From: Planctomycetota bacterium
GTDB lineage: Bacteria > Planctomycetota > UBA1135 > UBA2386
Length of the DNA stretch: 64,000 bases
Assembly: GCA_016713175.1 (NCBI GenBank)
Contig: JADJPQ010000018.1
Coordinates: 1 to 64,000 of the forward strand
Direction of reading: 5' to 3'
Every line of letters starts with the position of its first letter. Positions within the stretch are counted from its first letter, which is position 1. This document shows positions 1 through 11,473 of this stretch, in pieces. The notes beneath the pieces were generated by a model, which was not told where the DNA came from, did not search any database, and was given only the letters and a program-made list of their open reading frames with translations. A program made the translations under genes and the position numbers.

Positions 1-791
1 AGCAGCCGGCCATTGCCGCGCGAGACCAGGTCGAAGTCGCCGTCGCCATCCGCATCGGCGAACTGGCAGTCGCTGAGCGGCCCGGGTGGTTGGTTCGCGT
101 GCGGCCGCAGGACCCCGCCCTGATTGACGAGCAGCAACTGCGGACCAAGACCGGTCGGGATCATGGCATCCAGATCGCCATCGTTGTCGATGTCGGCCGC
201 CGGGGCCGTCAGTTCCCAGGGGATGCCATACACCACTGGCACGCCGTTCAGGGCCACGGCCGAAGCATCCGCGAATTGGCCGCTGCCGTTGTTGCGGTAG
301 AACCGGCACCCCGAGTCCTCCACGGTCAGCCAGTCGACGTCGCCATCGCCGTCGAAATCGGCGATGACCTGGTTCTGCACGAACCCGACCGTCGGTGGCA
401 GCGCGGCTGCGGTGACGTCGGTGAACACGCCCGCGCCATTGTTGGTGTGGACGCGCCCCAGCAGGGCGAAGTCGTTGCCGACCAGCAGGTCGAGGTCGCC
501 ATCGCCGTCGATGTCGGCGAGGTCCGCGCTCTGCGGCCAGGCCGAGGCGGGTGCCAACAGCTGCGAGAGGCTGGCGGTGGTGAAGGCTCCGCGACCATCA
601 CCGAGGAGCAGGCGGTGCGGGCGCCTGGCCGTGCCAGCGACCAGATCGAGATCGCCGTCGCTGTCCACGTCGCCCGCGATGTACCGGCCGTCGCCCAGCA
701 CGAACGGCATGGCGGCGTGCCGGGTCGTCCGGAACTGAGCCTGGGCGAAGAGCGGGGCAGCCGTCAGGACCACGCAGGCAACCTTGTTCAT
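1..791 (-). CDS. Secreted FG-GAP/VCBS repeat protein (3' part outside window)
   Basis: The gene starts at the ATG read at 791 and runs off the left edge; about 263 codons are visible. The N-terminus (MNKVACVVLTAAPLFAQAQ) is a signal peptide ending in an Ala-x-Ala-type site, so the product is exported. At least four calcium-binding-like DxDxDGDxD motifs follow (DVDSDGDLD, DIDGDGDLD, DFDGDGDVD, DIDNDGDLD, DADGDGDFD), spaced about 45-50 residues apart, as in beta-propeller FG-GAP/VCBS repeats. The role is unknown; such proteins are abundant on planctomycete surfaces. The next gene (infC) is divergent. The family assignment is secure, any specific function is not. Confidence 0.8.
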   Translation of the reverse strand, partial: MNKVACVVLTAAPLFAQAQFRTTRHAAMPFVLGDGRYIAGDVDSDGDLDLVAGTARRPHRLLLGDGRGAFTTASLSQLLAPASAWPQSADLADIDGDGDLDLLVGNDFALLGRVHTNNGAGVFTDVTAAALPPTVGFVQNQVIADFDGDGDVDWLTVEDSGCRFYRNNGSGQFADASAVALNGVPVVYGIPWELTAPAADIDNDGDLDAMIPTGLGPQLLLVNQGGVLRPHANQPPGPLSDCQFADADGDGDFDLVSRGNGRL

Positions 792-1318
792 GATTCGTTT
801 TCGGGTGGACGTGTTTGCAGGCCTCGCGGGGCGCGGGGGCCTGGCCGAGGCCCGGTCTTTGACAACAAGCGTGCCGTATCTGGGAGGGGGAGAAGTGGAG
901 GTCGGGCAGCTTGCTGGCGGTGCTGGTTGTTTCCAGAACGAACCAACAAAGCAGACCCTGGCCGCGCCGCCCGCCTCCTCGGCCTTGCGTTCGCCGTTGG
1001 CGCCGACCGCCTCGGTTATCGGCGCCAGCGAACCCCCACGAGTCCCCCCCGGCACTTCTGGCTGCGCAACCCGATGGCAGAAGCACAGAAACGCAGCGCC
1101 GCGAACTGACCCCCGGAGGAGCGCGCCACCTACGGGATTCCGCTGCGGTAGCCGTCCGAGAAGGGGTGCTGCCGGCAGGCTGCGCCGCGAATCCGTTGCC
1201 AGGACCCTGACCGCCACCTAACCTTCCACCCCATCGCCGACCCCAGGTAACCCCCGACGGCCGGCACTCCATCCACACCCGCACCAGGAAACGATCCATC
1301 GCATGACCAAGAGGCTCC
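792..1318. other. 527-bp divergent intergenic region, no gene
   Basis: This region separates the leftward FG-GAP gene from rightward infC. No open frame here has family-like content. It contains a perfect 9-bp inverted repeat (998-1006 with 1019-1027, loop of 12 nt) that could form a hairpin in an infC leader. A TTGACA lies at 857-862 on the plus strand, but no -10 hexamer stands at a proper distance. An AGAGG just before the infC ATG is the likely ribosome binding site. Confidence 0.5.
998..1027 (+). other. 9-bp inverted repeat upstream of infC
   Basis: The arms TGGCGCCGA (998-1006) and TCGGCGCCA (1019-1027) pair perfectly around a 12-nt loop. It lies about 290 nt before infC. It may be a leader hairpin or a protein-binding site; no T-run follows. 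Confidence 0.35.
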
Positions 1319-1876
1319 ATGAACCGTCCTGAGAGCCGCCCCTCCGGGGGTGGCCGATCCGGTCCGTCGCAGGACCGCGGACCGCGTATCAACCACCAGA
1401 TCCGCATCAAAGAGATCCGCGTCATCGACGACGAGGGGAAGCAGCTCGGCGTGCTCGCCACCGCCGACGCACTCGCACTTGCCGTGCACAAGGGACTCGA
1501 CCTGGTCGAGATCGCGCCCAATCAGCGGCCGCCCGTGTGCCGCATCATGGACTACGGCAAGTACAAGTACGAGCAGAAGAAGAAGGACCAGGCCAGCAAG
1601 CGCAAGCAGCACCAGGTGCAGATCAAGGAAGTGCGCGTGCGCCCGGCCATCGCCGAGCACGACATCGGCGTCAAGATGAAGCAGGCGCGCGAGTTCCTCG
1701 CCGCCGGCGACAAGGTGCTGATCTGCTGCCTGTTCCGCGGCCGGCAGATGGCCCACAAGGAAGTCGGCGAACAGGTCGTTCGCCATGTCGTCGAACTGCT
1801 GTCCGACGTCGCCCGTGTCGAAGTGCCGATCCGGATGGAAGGCAAGCGCATGGTGCTGTTGCTGACCAAGAAGTGA
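1319..1876 (+). CDS. infC: Translation initiation factor IF-3
   Basis: The product binds the 30S subunit, blocks premature 50S joining and checks initiator tRNA and start-codon fidelity. It has 185 residues, the usual IF-3 length. The N-domain begins after a short Arg/Ser/Gly-rich extension (INHQIRIKEIRVID, about residues 24-37), the family signature region RPPVCRIMDYGKYKYE lies at about 69-84, the lysine-rich linker follows, and the C-domain ends in MVLLLTKK. The ATG at 1319 is preceded by AGAGG. E. coli infC uses a rare autoregulated start codon; here an ordinary ATG is used. The usual partners rpmI and rplT do not follow; a terminator hairpin and the 2-oxoglutarate enzyme do. Confidence 0.97.
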   Translation: MNRPESRPSGGGRSGPSQDRGPRINHQIRIKEIRVIDDEGKQLGVLATADALALAVHKGLDLVEIAPNQRPPVCRIMDYGKYKYEQKKKDQASKRKQHQVQIKEVRVRPAIAEHDIGVKMKQAREFLAAGDKVLICCLFRGRQMAHKEVGEQVVRHVVELLSDVARVEVPIRMEGKRMVLLLTKK

Positions 1877-1900
1877 ACGGCGGGACCGACGCTCGCTGAA

Positions 1901-1926
1901 CGGGCGCCGCGGAACAGCGGCGCCCG
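1901..1926 (+). terminator. Hairpin terminator after infC
   Basis: A perfect 10-bp stem (CGGGCGCCGC with GCGGCGCCCG) closes a 6-nt loop, 24 nt after the infC stop. There is no long T-run, as is common in high-GC genomes, so it may be a weak intrinsic terminator or an mRNA 3'-end barrier. Confidence 0.6.
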
Positions 1927-1972
1927 CAGTCAGTTCGGTTGGGCTGACCAGCAGGAACCCCGACAACAGTCC

Positions 1973-2000
1973 GGTGCTGTTGCTGACCAGGAAGTGAGCG
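1973..2000 (+). repeat. Near-copy of the infC 3' end
   Basis: These 28 nt match 1852-1879, the last codons and stop of infC, at 26 of 28 positions, offset by 121 nt. Translated in register the copy reads VLLLTRK-stop against VLLLTKK-stop in infC. It lies beyond the terminator hairpin and before the next gene and looks like a remnant of a short duplication. Confidence 0.6.
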
Positions 2001-2073
2001 TCGGCAGGCCCGGCGCCCGGTTGCAAGTTGTGCGGCCCGGGTCGACAACTGCGGCGTCCCATCCGTCTGCCCG

Positions 2074-5604
<3,531 letters not shown>

Positions 5605-5656
5605 GAGCCGGTGGGGCAGCCACGCCCTTGCTTCCCACCGCCGAACCCGTAACCAG

Positions 5657-6844
5657 ATGCCCATGTCGTCCCGCTTCGACCCCGTCAAGTCCGACAAGTT
5701 CACCTTCGGCCTGTGGACCGTCGGCAATCCCGGCCGCGATCCCTTCGGCGAGGCCGTCCGGCCCGTCGTCGACCCCAACCACCTCGTCCGCAAGCTCGCC
5801 GAGTGCGGCGCGTACGGCGTCAACCTGCACGACAACGACCTGATTCCGTTCGGCGCCAGCGCGCAGGAACGCGACCGCATCGTCCGCGACTTCAAGGCCA
5901 CGCTGAAGGACACCGGCATGGTCGTGCCGATGGCGACGACCAACCTGTTCTCGCATCCGATCTTCAAGGACGGCGCGTTCACCGCCAACGACCCGAAGGT
6001 CCGCGCGTTCGCGCTGCAGAAGACCATGGCGGCGATCGACCTCGGCGTCGAACTCGGCGCGACGATCTACGTGTTCTGGGGCGGCCGCGAAGGCAGCGAG
6101 GCCGATGCCTGCCGCGACGTGCGCACCGCCTGCAAGCGGATGCGCGACGCGATGGACTTCCTGTGCGGCTACGTCAAGGACCAGCGCTACGACCTGCGCT
6201 TCGCGCTCGAGGCCAAGCCCAACGAACCGCGCGGCGACATCTACTTCCCGACCACCGGTCACATGCTGCACTTCATCAGCACGCTGCAGCACAGCGAGAT
6301 GGTCGGCGTCAATCCGGAGGTCGCGCACGAGACGATGGCCGGCCTGTCGTTCGTGCATGCGGTCGCCGAGTCGATGGCGGTCGGCAAGCTGTTCCACATC
6401 GACCTGAACGGCCAGAAGATCGGTCGCTACGATCAGGATCTGCGTTTTGGCAGCGAAGACCAGAAGATGGCGTTCTTCCTGGTGCGGCTGCTGGAGGGCA
6501 CCGGCGGCCTGCCGCGCTACGACGGGCCGCGCCACTTCGATGCCCACGCCTATCGGACCGAAGACGAAGCCGGAGTCTGGGACTTCGCGCGCGGTTGCAT
6601 GCGGACCTACAAGATCCTGGCGGCGCGGGCGGCGGCGTTCGATGCCGATCCGGAAGTGCGGGCGCTGATCGCCGAGACCAAGGATCAAGCACTCGACCCG
6701 CTGCTGACCGGTGGTTACACGGTCGACAAGGCCAGGGCGTTGCGCGGCCTGCAGCTCGACGCCACCGCGATCGCGCGGCGCGGGCTTGGCTACGAGCGGC
6801 TCGATCAACTGACGATCGAACACCTGCTCGGAGCGCGCGGGTGA
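5657..6844 (+). CDS. xylA: Xylose isomerase (short, actinomycete-type)
   Basis: The enzyme interconverts D-xylose and D-xylulose (and glucose/fructose) with two divalent metals. At 395 residues it belongs to the shorter Streptomyces-type class. Visible active-site elements are the catalytic His in VNLHDND (about 55), WGGREG, the metal-binding ALEAKPNEPRGD (Glu about 186), HIDLNGQ (about 247), DLRFGSED and YDGPRHFDAHAYRT. Two in-frame ATGs (5657 and 5663) could serve as start. Its stop overlaps the GTG of xylB, so the two genes are translationally coupled. No regulator of the xylR type is adjacent. Confidence 0.96.
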   Translation: MPMSSRFDPVKSDKFTFGLWTVGNPGRDPFGEAVRPVVDPNHLVRKLAECGAYGVNLHDNDLIPFGASAQERDRIVRDFKATLKDTGMVVPMATTNLFSHPIFKDGAFTANDPKVRAFALQKTMAAIDLGVELGATIYVFWGGREGSEADACRDVRTACKRMRDAMDFLCGYVKDQRYDLRFALEAKPNEPRGDIYFPTTGHMLHFISTLQHSEMVGVNPEVAHETMAGLSFVHAVAESMAVGKLFHIDLNGQKIGRYDQDLRFGSEDQKMAFFLVRLLEGTGGLPRYDGPRHFDAHAYRTEDEAGVWDFARGCMRTYKILAARAAAFDADPEVRALIAETKDQALDPLLTGGYTVDKARALRGLQLDATAIARRGLGYERLDQLTIEHLLGARG

Positions 6845-8316
6845 ACGCGCCGCTGTTCTGTGGCCTCGATGTCGGCACGCAGAGCACCAAGGCACTCGTG
6901 GTCGACGTCGCGACCGGCACCGTCGTGGCTCGCGCGCAGCATGGCTACGGCCTGATCCCGGGCTTGCCGCCGGGCCATCTCGAACAGCATCCGGATACCT
7001 GGTGGGAAGCGGTCGTGGCGTGCTTTGGCGCGCTGCGGAACCAGATCGATCCCGGCCGGATCGCCGGCATCGGCGTCTCCGCTCAGCAGCATGGCTGCGT
7101 CGTTCTCGATGAACGCGATCAGGTGGTGCGACCCGCGAAGCTGTGGTGCGACACCGCGACCGCCAGCCAGGCACGAGCGCTGAGCGAACGGCTCGGCCGG
7201 CCGGTGCCGACCGGGTTCACCGCCAGCAAGCTGGTCTGGCTGCGCGAGCGCGAACCACAGCAGTGGCAGCGCGTCCGTTCGGTGCTGTTGCCGCATGACT
7301 GGATCAATCTGCGGCTGACCGGCCGCAAGACCATGGAGGCCGGCGACGCTTCGGGAACCGGCTGGTTCGATCCGCGCACGCGGACCTTCGACGCGGCGGC
7401 GATGGCGGCCATCGACGAACGGTTGCCGGCGATGCTGCCGCCGCTGTTGCCGATGGGCGCACCCGCGGGCGAACTGACGGCGGCAGTCGCTGCGCAACTG
7501 GGCCTGCGCGCCGGGATCCCGGTCGCCGCTGGCGGCGGCGACAACATGATGTCGGCGATCGGCGCCGGCGCCACGCGTGCAGGCGTCGTCGTCGTCAGCC
7601 TCGGCACGTCGGGCACGGTGTTCACCCGGACGACGGCGCCGGTGATCGATCCGCGCGGCGCGATCGCGCCGTTCTGCAGCAGCGATGGCGGCTGGCTGCC
7701 GCTGCTGTGCGTGATGAACCTGACCGGCGTCACCGAGGAAGTCGTGGCGGCCACGGGGCGAAGCCATGCCGAACTGACCGATGCGGCGGCGGCGGTGCCG
7801 GTCGGGTGCGAGGGCCTGACCTGGTTGCCGTTCCTGCAGGGCGAACGGGTGCCGGATCTGCCCGAGGCGACGGGAGCGCTGCTGGGCATGCGGCCCGGCC
7901 TGTTGCGGCCGGGGCATCTGTACCGCGCGGCCCTCGAGGGCACGTCGCTGAATCTCGGCTGGGGGCTCGATCGACTGCGCGCGCTCGGCATCGAGCCGCG
8001 GCAGGTGCATCTGGTCGGCGGCGCGTCGCGCAATCCGCTGTGGCGGCAGATCCTCGCCGATGTGTTCGGTGTCGAGATCGTGCTGCTCGAGGAGACCGAA
8101 TCGGCGGCCCTCGGCGCAGCAGTCCAGGCTGCGTGGACGGTGCGACGACTCTCGGGCGAACGGCTCGACTGCGACGCCGTCGCCGGGCCGTGCGTGCGCA
8201 CCAGCGGCGAAGCCGTGCGACCCGATCCGCGCCGGGCCGTGGCGTACCGCGCGTTGGCAACCAGGTTCCGGACCGAGGTGGTCCGGTTGTTCCCGAGCGC
8301 CGAGGGAAAGCCGTGA
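6841..8316 (+). CDS. xylB: Xylulokinase
   Basis: A FGGY-family carbohydrate kinase that phosphorylates D-xylulose with ATP. It starts at GTG 6841 inside the xylA stop (GTGA overlap) and gives 491 residues, the normal length. The N-terminal ATPase motif GLDVGTQSTKALVVD lies at about 6-20, the SAQQHG substrate motif near 82, the catalytic Asp in GGGDNMMSAIG near 234, and the C-terminal LVGGASRNPLWRQILADV stretch matches the FGGY signature. Substrate is inferred mainly from the coupling to xylA. Confidence 0.95.
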   Translation: MNAPLFCGLDVGTQSTKALVVDVATGTVVARAQHGYGLIPGLPPGHLEQHPDTWWEAVVACFGALRNQIDPGRIAGIGVSAQQHGCVVLDERDQVVRPAKLWCDTATASQARALSERLGRPVPTGFTASKLVWLREREPQQWQRVRSVLLPHDWINLRLTGRKTMEAGDASGTGWFDPRTRTFDAAAMAAIDERLPAMLPPLLPMGAPAGELTAAVAAQLGLRAGIPVAAGGGDNMMSAIGAGATRAGVVVVSLGTSGTVFTRTTAPVIDPRGAIAPFCSSDGGWLPLLCVMNLTGVTEEVVAATGRSHAELTDAAAAVPVGCEGLTWLPFLQGERVPDLPEATGALLGMRPGLLRPGHLYRAALEGTSLNLGWGLDRLRALGIEPRQVHLVGGASRNPLWRQILADVFGVEIVLLEETESAALGAAVQAAWTVRRLSGERLDCDAVAGPCVRTSGEAVRPDPRRAVAYRALATRFRTEVVRLFPSAEGKP

Positions 8317-8930
8317 ACGCCAGGCCGATCGTGCCGCTGTTCTGGCCGGCGATGCTGACACTGCTGGTGACGGCGGTCCGCTACGTCGGCGAACGTTCGC
8401 ACGGGCCCGAGTGGCTGTTCGGCAGTGCCGCCGGTGGCGGTGGCGCACTTGTCGGCATCGGCTGGTTGATCCCGGTGTTCGGCTGGTGGTTCGGTCGCCA
8501 GCTTTCCGGACTGGGGCTGCGACCACCCGAGCGCGCTTGGATGTTCTTGCTGATCGGCGTCGTGGCGACGGCCGGTGGCGCGGCGTTGGGTGCTTTGGTG
8601 TTCCCCGGCGAGTGGCCTGGGTTCGTGCTGGCGTTGCTGGCGGCGGCTGCCGGCGGTGTTGCGGCCTGGCTGGCCTGGCCGGCGCTTGGCGCGGTGCTGC
8701 TCCGCTACGCGCTGGTGGCGAGGGGGCCGGTCCTGGTGCTGACCCTGTGGGCCACGACCCAGGACTACGGAACGCATTACGAGAAGCTGCACGAACAGGC
8801 GCCAGCGCTCGGCACCGCCGCGCGCATCGCGGTGCTGTGCGCGGCGCAGATCGGCCTGTGGATCCCGGTGACGTTGCTGGGCGGCGCGGTGTTCGGCGTG
8901 GCGGCGGCGGTGTGGCGGCGCGCCGAGTGA
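8313..8930 (+). CDS. Integral membrane protein of unknown function
   Basis: It starts at a GTG that overlaps the xylB stop (GTGA), so it is the third gene of the xylose operon. The 205-residue product has about five or six hydrophobic segments (for example PLFWPAMLTLLVTAV, the GGGALVGIGWLIPVFGWW region, and AAQIGLWIPVTLLGGAVFGV). A DYGTHYEKL motif stands in a loop near residue 150. I do not recognise a transporter family. A role linked to xylose use is only suggested by position. Confidence 0.75.
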   Translation: MNARPIVPLFWPAMLTLLVTAVRYVGERSHGPEWLFGSAAGGGGALVGIGWLIPVFGWWFGRQLSGLGLRPPERAWMFLLIGVVATAGGAALGALVFPGEWPGFVLALLAAAAGGVAAWLAWPALGAVLLRYALVARGPVLVLTLWATTQDYGTHYEKLHEQAPALGTAARIAVLCAAQIGLWIPVTLLGGAVFGVAAAVWRRAE

Positions 8931-8951
8931 CCTGCCGGATTGTTGTCGCCG

Positions 8952-9092
8952 GTGCCTGACGGCTATCGCTGGAGCCTGCCGCTGCTCTACACCGTCACCG
9001 TAGTCGCTGTCGCGCTGCTGTGGTTGCCATGCCGGCAGTGGGCCCGCCGTCAGGAGCGCGGTCGATTGGCGGCCTTGAACGCATCGGCATAG
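8952..9092 (+). pseudogene. 46-codon remnant resembling the C-terminal helix of a membrane acyltransferase
   Basis: The frame is the same as the preceding membrane gene but lies beyond its stop. From GTG 8952 it encodes one membrane helix (LPLLYTVTVVAVALLWLPC) followed by RQWARRQER. This pattern is typical of the last helix of DUF1624/HGSNAT-like acyltransferases, but nothing upstream supplies the rest of such a protein. It overlaps the end of the convergent zinc-ribbon gene. It may be a gene fragment or a small membrane protein. Confidence 0.3.
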
Positions 9093-9541
9093 TCACGCCG
9101 CGCGAACTCGAAGGCGATCGTCTTCTTGCCCACAGTGATGTCGACGGCGGGGGGGAAGCACACGTACAGCGCGATCACCGGCGACAAAGCGATCACCGCG
9201 ATGCCCAGCAGCGTCAGCCGACGCAGATTGCGCGACGCGATCTGGTTGCGCAGCCAAGGATCGATCAGCCAGAACACGGCGACGACGATCGCCACGCCCG
9301 CGCCGAACCGCAGCCAGCGCGAACGCATCTGCTGGCGTCGACACGGACTGCAGATCGGCACCTCGAAGGCGCGCCGCTTGCCGAACAAATACAGGATCGG
9401 CCAGAACCACGCTGCCACCGAAGTTCGCCGATGGGCAACCGACAGCAGGTTGTCGCACGGCCTTTCGCCACATCCGGGACACAGGTCCGGCCACGTCACT
9501 TCCTGCTCCGTAGGCAGCACCACATCGATCGCCATCGGCAT
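9050..9541 (-). CDS. Zinc-ribbon-like membrane protein, unknown
   Basis: The product of about 163 residues starts at ATG 9541 or 9535 (MPMAIDV); a longer in-frame start at 9577 adds an unlikely basic tail. The cytoplasmic part has two cysteine pairs (CPGCGERPC and CSPCRR) spaced to bind zinc. Two hydrophobic segments follow (FGAGVAIVVAVFWLI and LTLLGIAVIALSPVIALYVCF). The C-terminus is charged. It is divergent from the DUF480 gene. No function can be assigned. Confidence 0.65.
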   Translation of the reverse strand: MPMAIDVVLPTEQEVTWPDLCPGCGERPCDNLLSVAHRRTSVAAWFWPILYLFGKRRAFEVPICSPCRRQQMRSRWLRFGAGVAIVVAVFWLIDPWLRNQIASRNLRRLTLLGIAVIALSPVIALYVCFPPAVDITVGKKTIAFEFARRDYADAFKAANRPRS

Positions 9542-9587
9542 GGCGGTGTTTGTCCGGCGTCCGGGTGCCGACAGCAAGCCCTGCGGC

Positions 9588-9593
9588 TACCGT
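9588..9593 (+). promoter_or_regulatory. Putative -10 box (TACCGT) close to the DUF480 start
   Basis: The hexamer ends 8 nt before ATG 9602, so transcription would begin at or near the start codon. There is no Shine-Dalgarno sequence. See the finding on leaderless starts. Confidence 0.35.
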
Positions 9594-9601
9594 TCCTGGC
9601 C

Positions 9602-10261
9602 ATGAGCCGCCTCGACCGCACCGGCCAGCGCCTGATCGGCGTCCTGATCGAGAAGGAACTGTCCGTTCCCGACATCTACCCGATGAGCGAGAACGCGCTG
9701 CTCGATGGCTGCAACCAGAAGAGCAACCGCGAGCCAGTCATGGAGCTGGTCGGCTTCCAGATCACTGGTGCGCTGATGGCCTTGCAGGAGCAGGGCTGGG
9801 TGGCACGGATCGACGGTGGTGGGCGGGTGACCAAGTACCGCCACAAGGCCGTCGATCGGTTGCACCTCGACCGGGCGCAGATGGCGATCATTGCCGAACT
9901 GCTGGTGCGCGGGCCGCAGGCACCGGGGGCGCTGAAGCCGCGATTGACGCGGATGGGCGTGCACCTCGAGCCCGAGGCGATCGAGTCGCAACTGCGGCAG
10001 CTGGCCGGGCGCAATCCGGCGCTGGTCGAGCAGCTGCAGCTCGGGTCGCGCGAGCGCGAACGGCGATGGCGGCATCTGCTGGGGGACGGCAGCGAACAGG
10101 TTGCGGTGCCGGAGACCGCCGAGGCAGAGGCGCCATTGGTGCGCAGCAGCGCGCGGTCAGACGACGGCGGGCTCGAGGCGCGGGTGGCGACTCTCGAACA
10201 GCAGGTGGCCGCGTTGCAGCGCCAGATCGAACAGATCGTCAAGGGCCGCGTCGGCGACTGA
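9602..10261 (+). CDS. DUF480 (YceH family) protein
   Basis: The 219-residue product matches the YceH/DUF480 family: an N-terminal winged-helix pair beginning RLDRTGQRLIGVLIEKEL, with YPMSENALLDGCNQKSNREP at about 26-45, which is the most conserved stretch. A second winged helix follows (AQMAIIAELLVRGPQAPGAL). The last 35 residues form a coiled coil (VATLEQQVAALQRQIEQIV). The fold suggests DNA binding, but the molecular role of the family is not well defined. It is followed 3 nt later by an MFS transporter gene and probably shares its transcript. Confidence 0.92.
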   Translation: MSRLDRTGQRLIGVLIEKELSVPDIYPMSENALLDGCNQKSNREPVMELVGFQITGALMALQEQGWVARIDGGGRVTKYRHKAVDRLHLDRAQMAIIAELLVRGPQAPGALKPRLTRMGVHLEPEAIESQLRQLAGRNPALVEQLQLGSRERERRWRHLLGDGSEQVAVPETAEAEAPLVRSSARSDDGGLEARVATLEQQVAALQRQIEQIVKGRVGD

Positions 10262-10264
10262 CGC

Positions 10265-11473
10265 ATGGCCGATCCGGAAGGCATGTTCGCCGGTGGCCGC
10301 GGCAGGATCCTGGTGTTCTGTTGGCTCGGCTGGGTGTTCGAGTTCTGCGATCTGATCCTGTTTGCATTCACCAAGCGGGCGATCGCGCAGGAACTCGGGC
10401 TCGAGCTGTGGGGGGCGATCGCGTGGATCGAGGGGCTGACGCTCTTGGCCACGGCACTCGGCGGTTTCCTGTTCGGCCGGTTGGCCGATCGCCATGGCCG
10501 TCGGCCGGCGATGGTGGCGGGACTGCTGTTGTTCGGGATCGGGTCGCTGGCCACCGCGGCTGCGGGCGGGTTCTGGTCGCTGCTGCTGGCGCGGCTGCTG
10601 ACCGGACTCGGCGTTGGCGGCGAGTGGGGCATCGCGCATGCCGTCGTCGCCGAGCACTGGCCGGAACGGCACCGCGATCGGGTGCATGCGATCCTGCAGG
10701 CCGGCAGCCCGGTGGCGATGGCGATCGCGGCGGCGCTCGGCTGCTTCCTGGCGCCGCAGATCGGTTGGCGGTTGGTGTTCGTCGTGGCGGCGGTGCCGGC
10801 GTTGCTGGCGATGATCGCGCGTCAGGCGATGCCGGGACCGGCTCGGCCGGCGGCGCTCGCCGAACGGTTGCCGGCGCGAGCCTTGTTTGCGGCGCCGCAT
10901 CGGCAGGCCAGCGTGGTGCTGTTGGTCGTGCTGATGCTGCACATGACCGGCTTCTGGTGCGTCTACGCCGAACTGCCGGCGGCGCTGATGGCGTTGCACG
11001 AAGTGCCGATCGCCGCCGTGGGGTGGTTCCAGATCCAGGTAAACGCCGTGCACGTCGTCGCCGACCTGGCGTTCGGCTGGTTGGCGGTCCGCTACGGCCG
11101 GCTGTTGATGTTCGTGCTGTTCTGCCTCGTGTTCGCCGCCGGTCAGGCGCTGTTGGTGTGGCAGCTGGCGAACATCACCCGGGACTTCACCGCGTTCACC
11201 TGGGCCGTGGCGCTGCTGGGGCTCGGCGCCGGCACCTGGTCGTGCTTTGGCGCGTTGTTCGGAACGTGCTACCCGGCGCCGCTGCGGGCGACCGCGGCGG
11301 CGACGTTCTACGCCAGTGCCCGCGGCGTGCAGCTCGTCGTCAAGCCGGCGTTGGCCGGCGCGTTGGCGGCCGGCAGTTTCGCCCCGGCGCTGTGGGTCGG
11401 GGTCGTCTGTGCCCTCGGTTCGGCGGTCGCGATCCGCTGGTTGCCGGTCAGGCCGGGCGGCGCGTCCGGATGA
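10265..11473 (+). CDS. MFS transporter
   Basis: A 402-residue inner-membrane secondary transporter with about twelve hydrophobic segments. The loop 2-3 signature GRLADRHGRRPAM lies near residue 75, and RLLTGLGVGGEWG near 110 matches the sugar/organic-acid porter (SHS/MHS-like) branch. The substrate is not predictable. The gene starts 3 nt after the DUF480 stop and its last 26 nt overlap the convergent large exported-protein gene. Confidence 0.88.
   Translation: MADPEGMFAGGRGRILVFCWLGWVFEFCDLILFAFTKRAIAQELGLELWGAIAWIEGLTLLATALGGFLFGRLADRHGRRPAMVAGLLLFGIGSLATAAAGGFWSLLLARLLTGLGVGGEWGIAHAVVAEHWPERHRDRVHAILQAGSPVAMAIAAALGCFLAPQIGWRLVFVVAAVPALLAMIARQAMPGPARPAALAERLPARALFAAPHRQASVVLLVVLMLHMTGFWCVYAELPAALMALHEVPIAAVGWFQIQVNAVHVVADLAFGWLAVRYGRLLMFVLFCLVFAAGQALLVWQLANITRDFTAFTWAVALLGLGAGTWSCFGALFGTCYPAPLRATAAATFYASARGVQLVVKPALAGALAAGSFAPALWVGVVCALGSAVAIRWLPVRPGGASG

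Noticed and set aside
857..862. TTGACA as a -35 for infC
   Set aside because: No -10 hexamer at 16-18 nt downstream.
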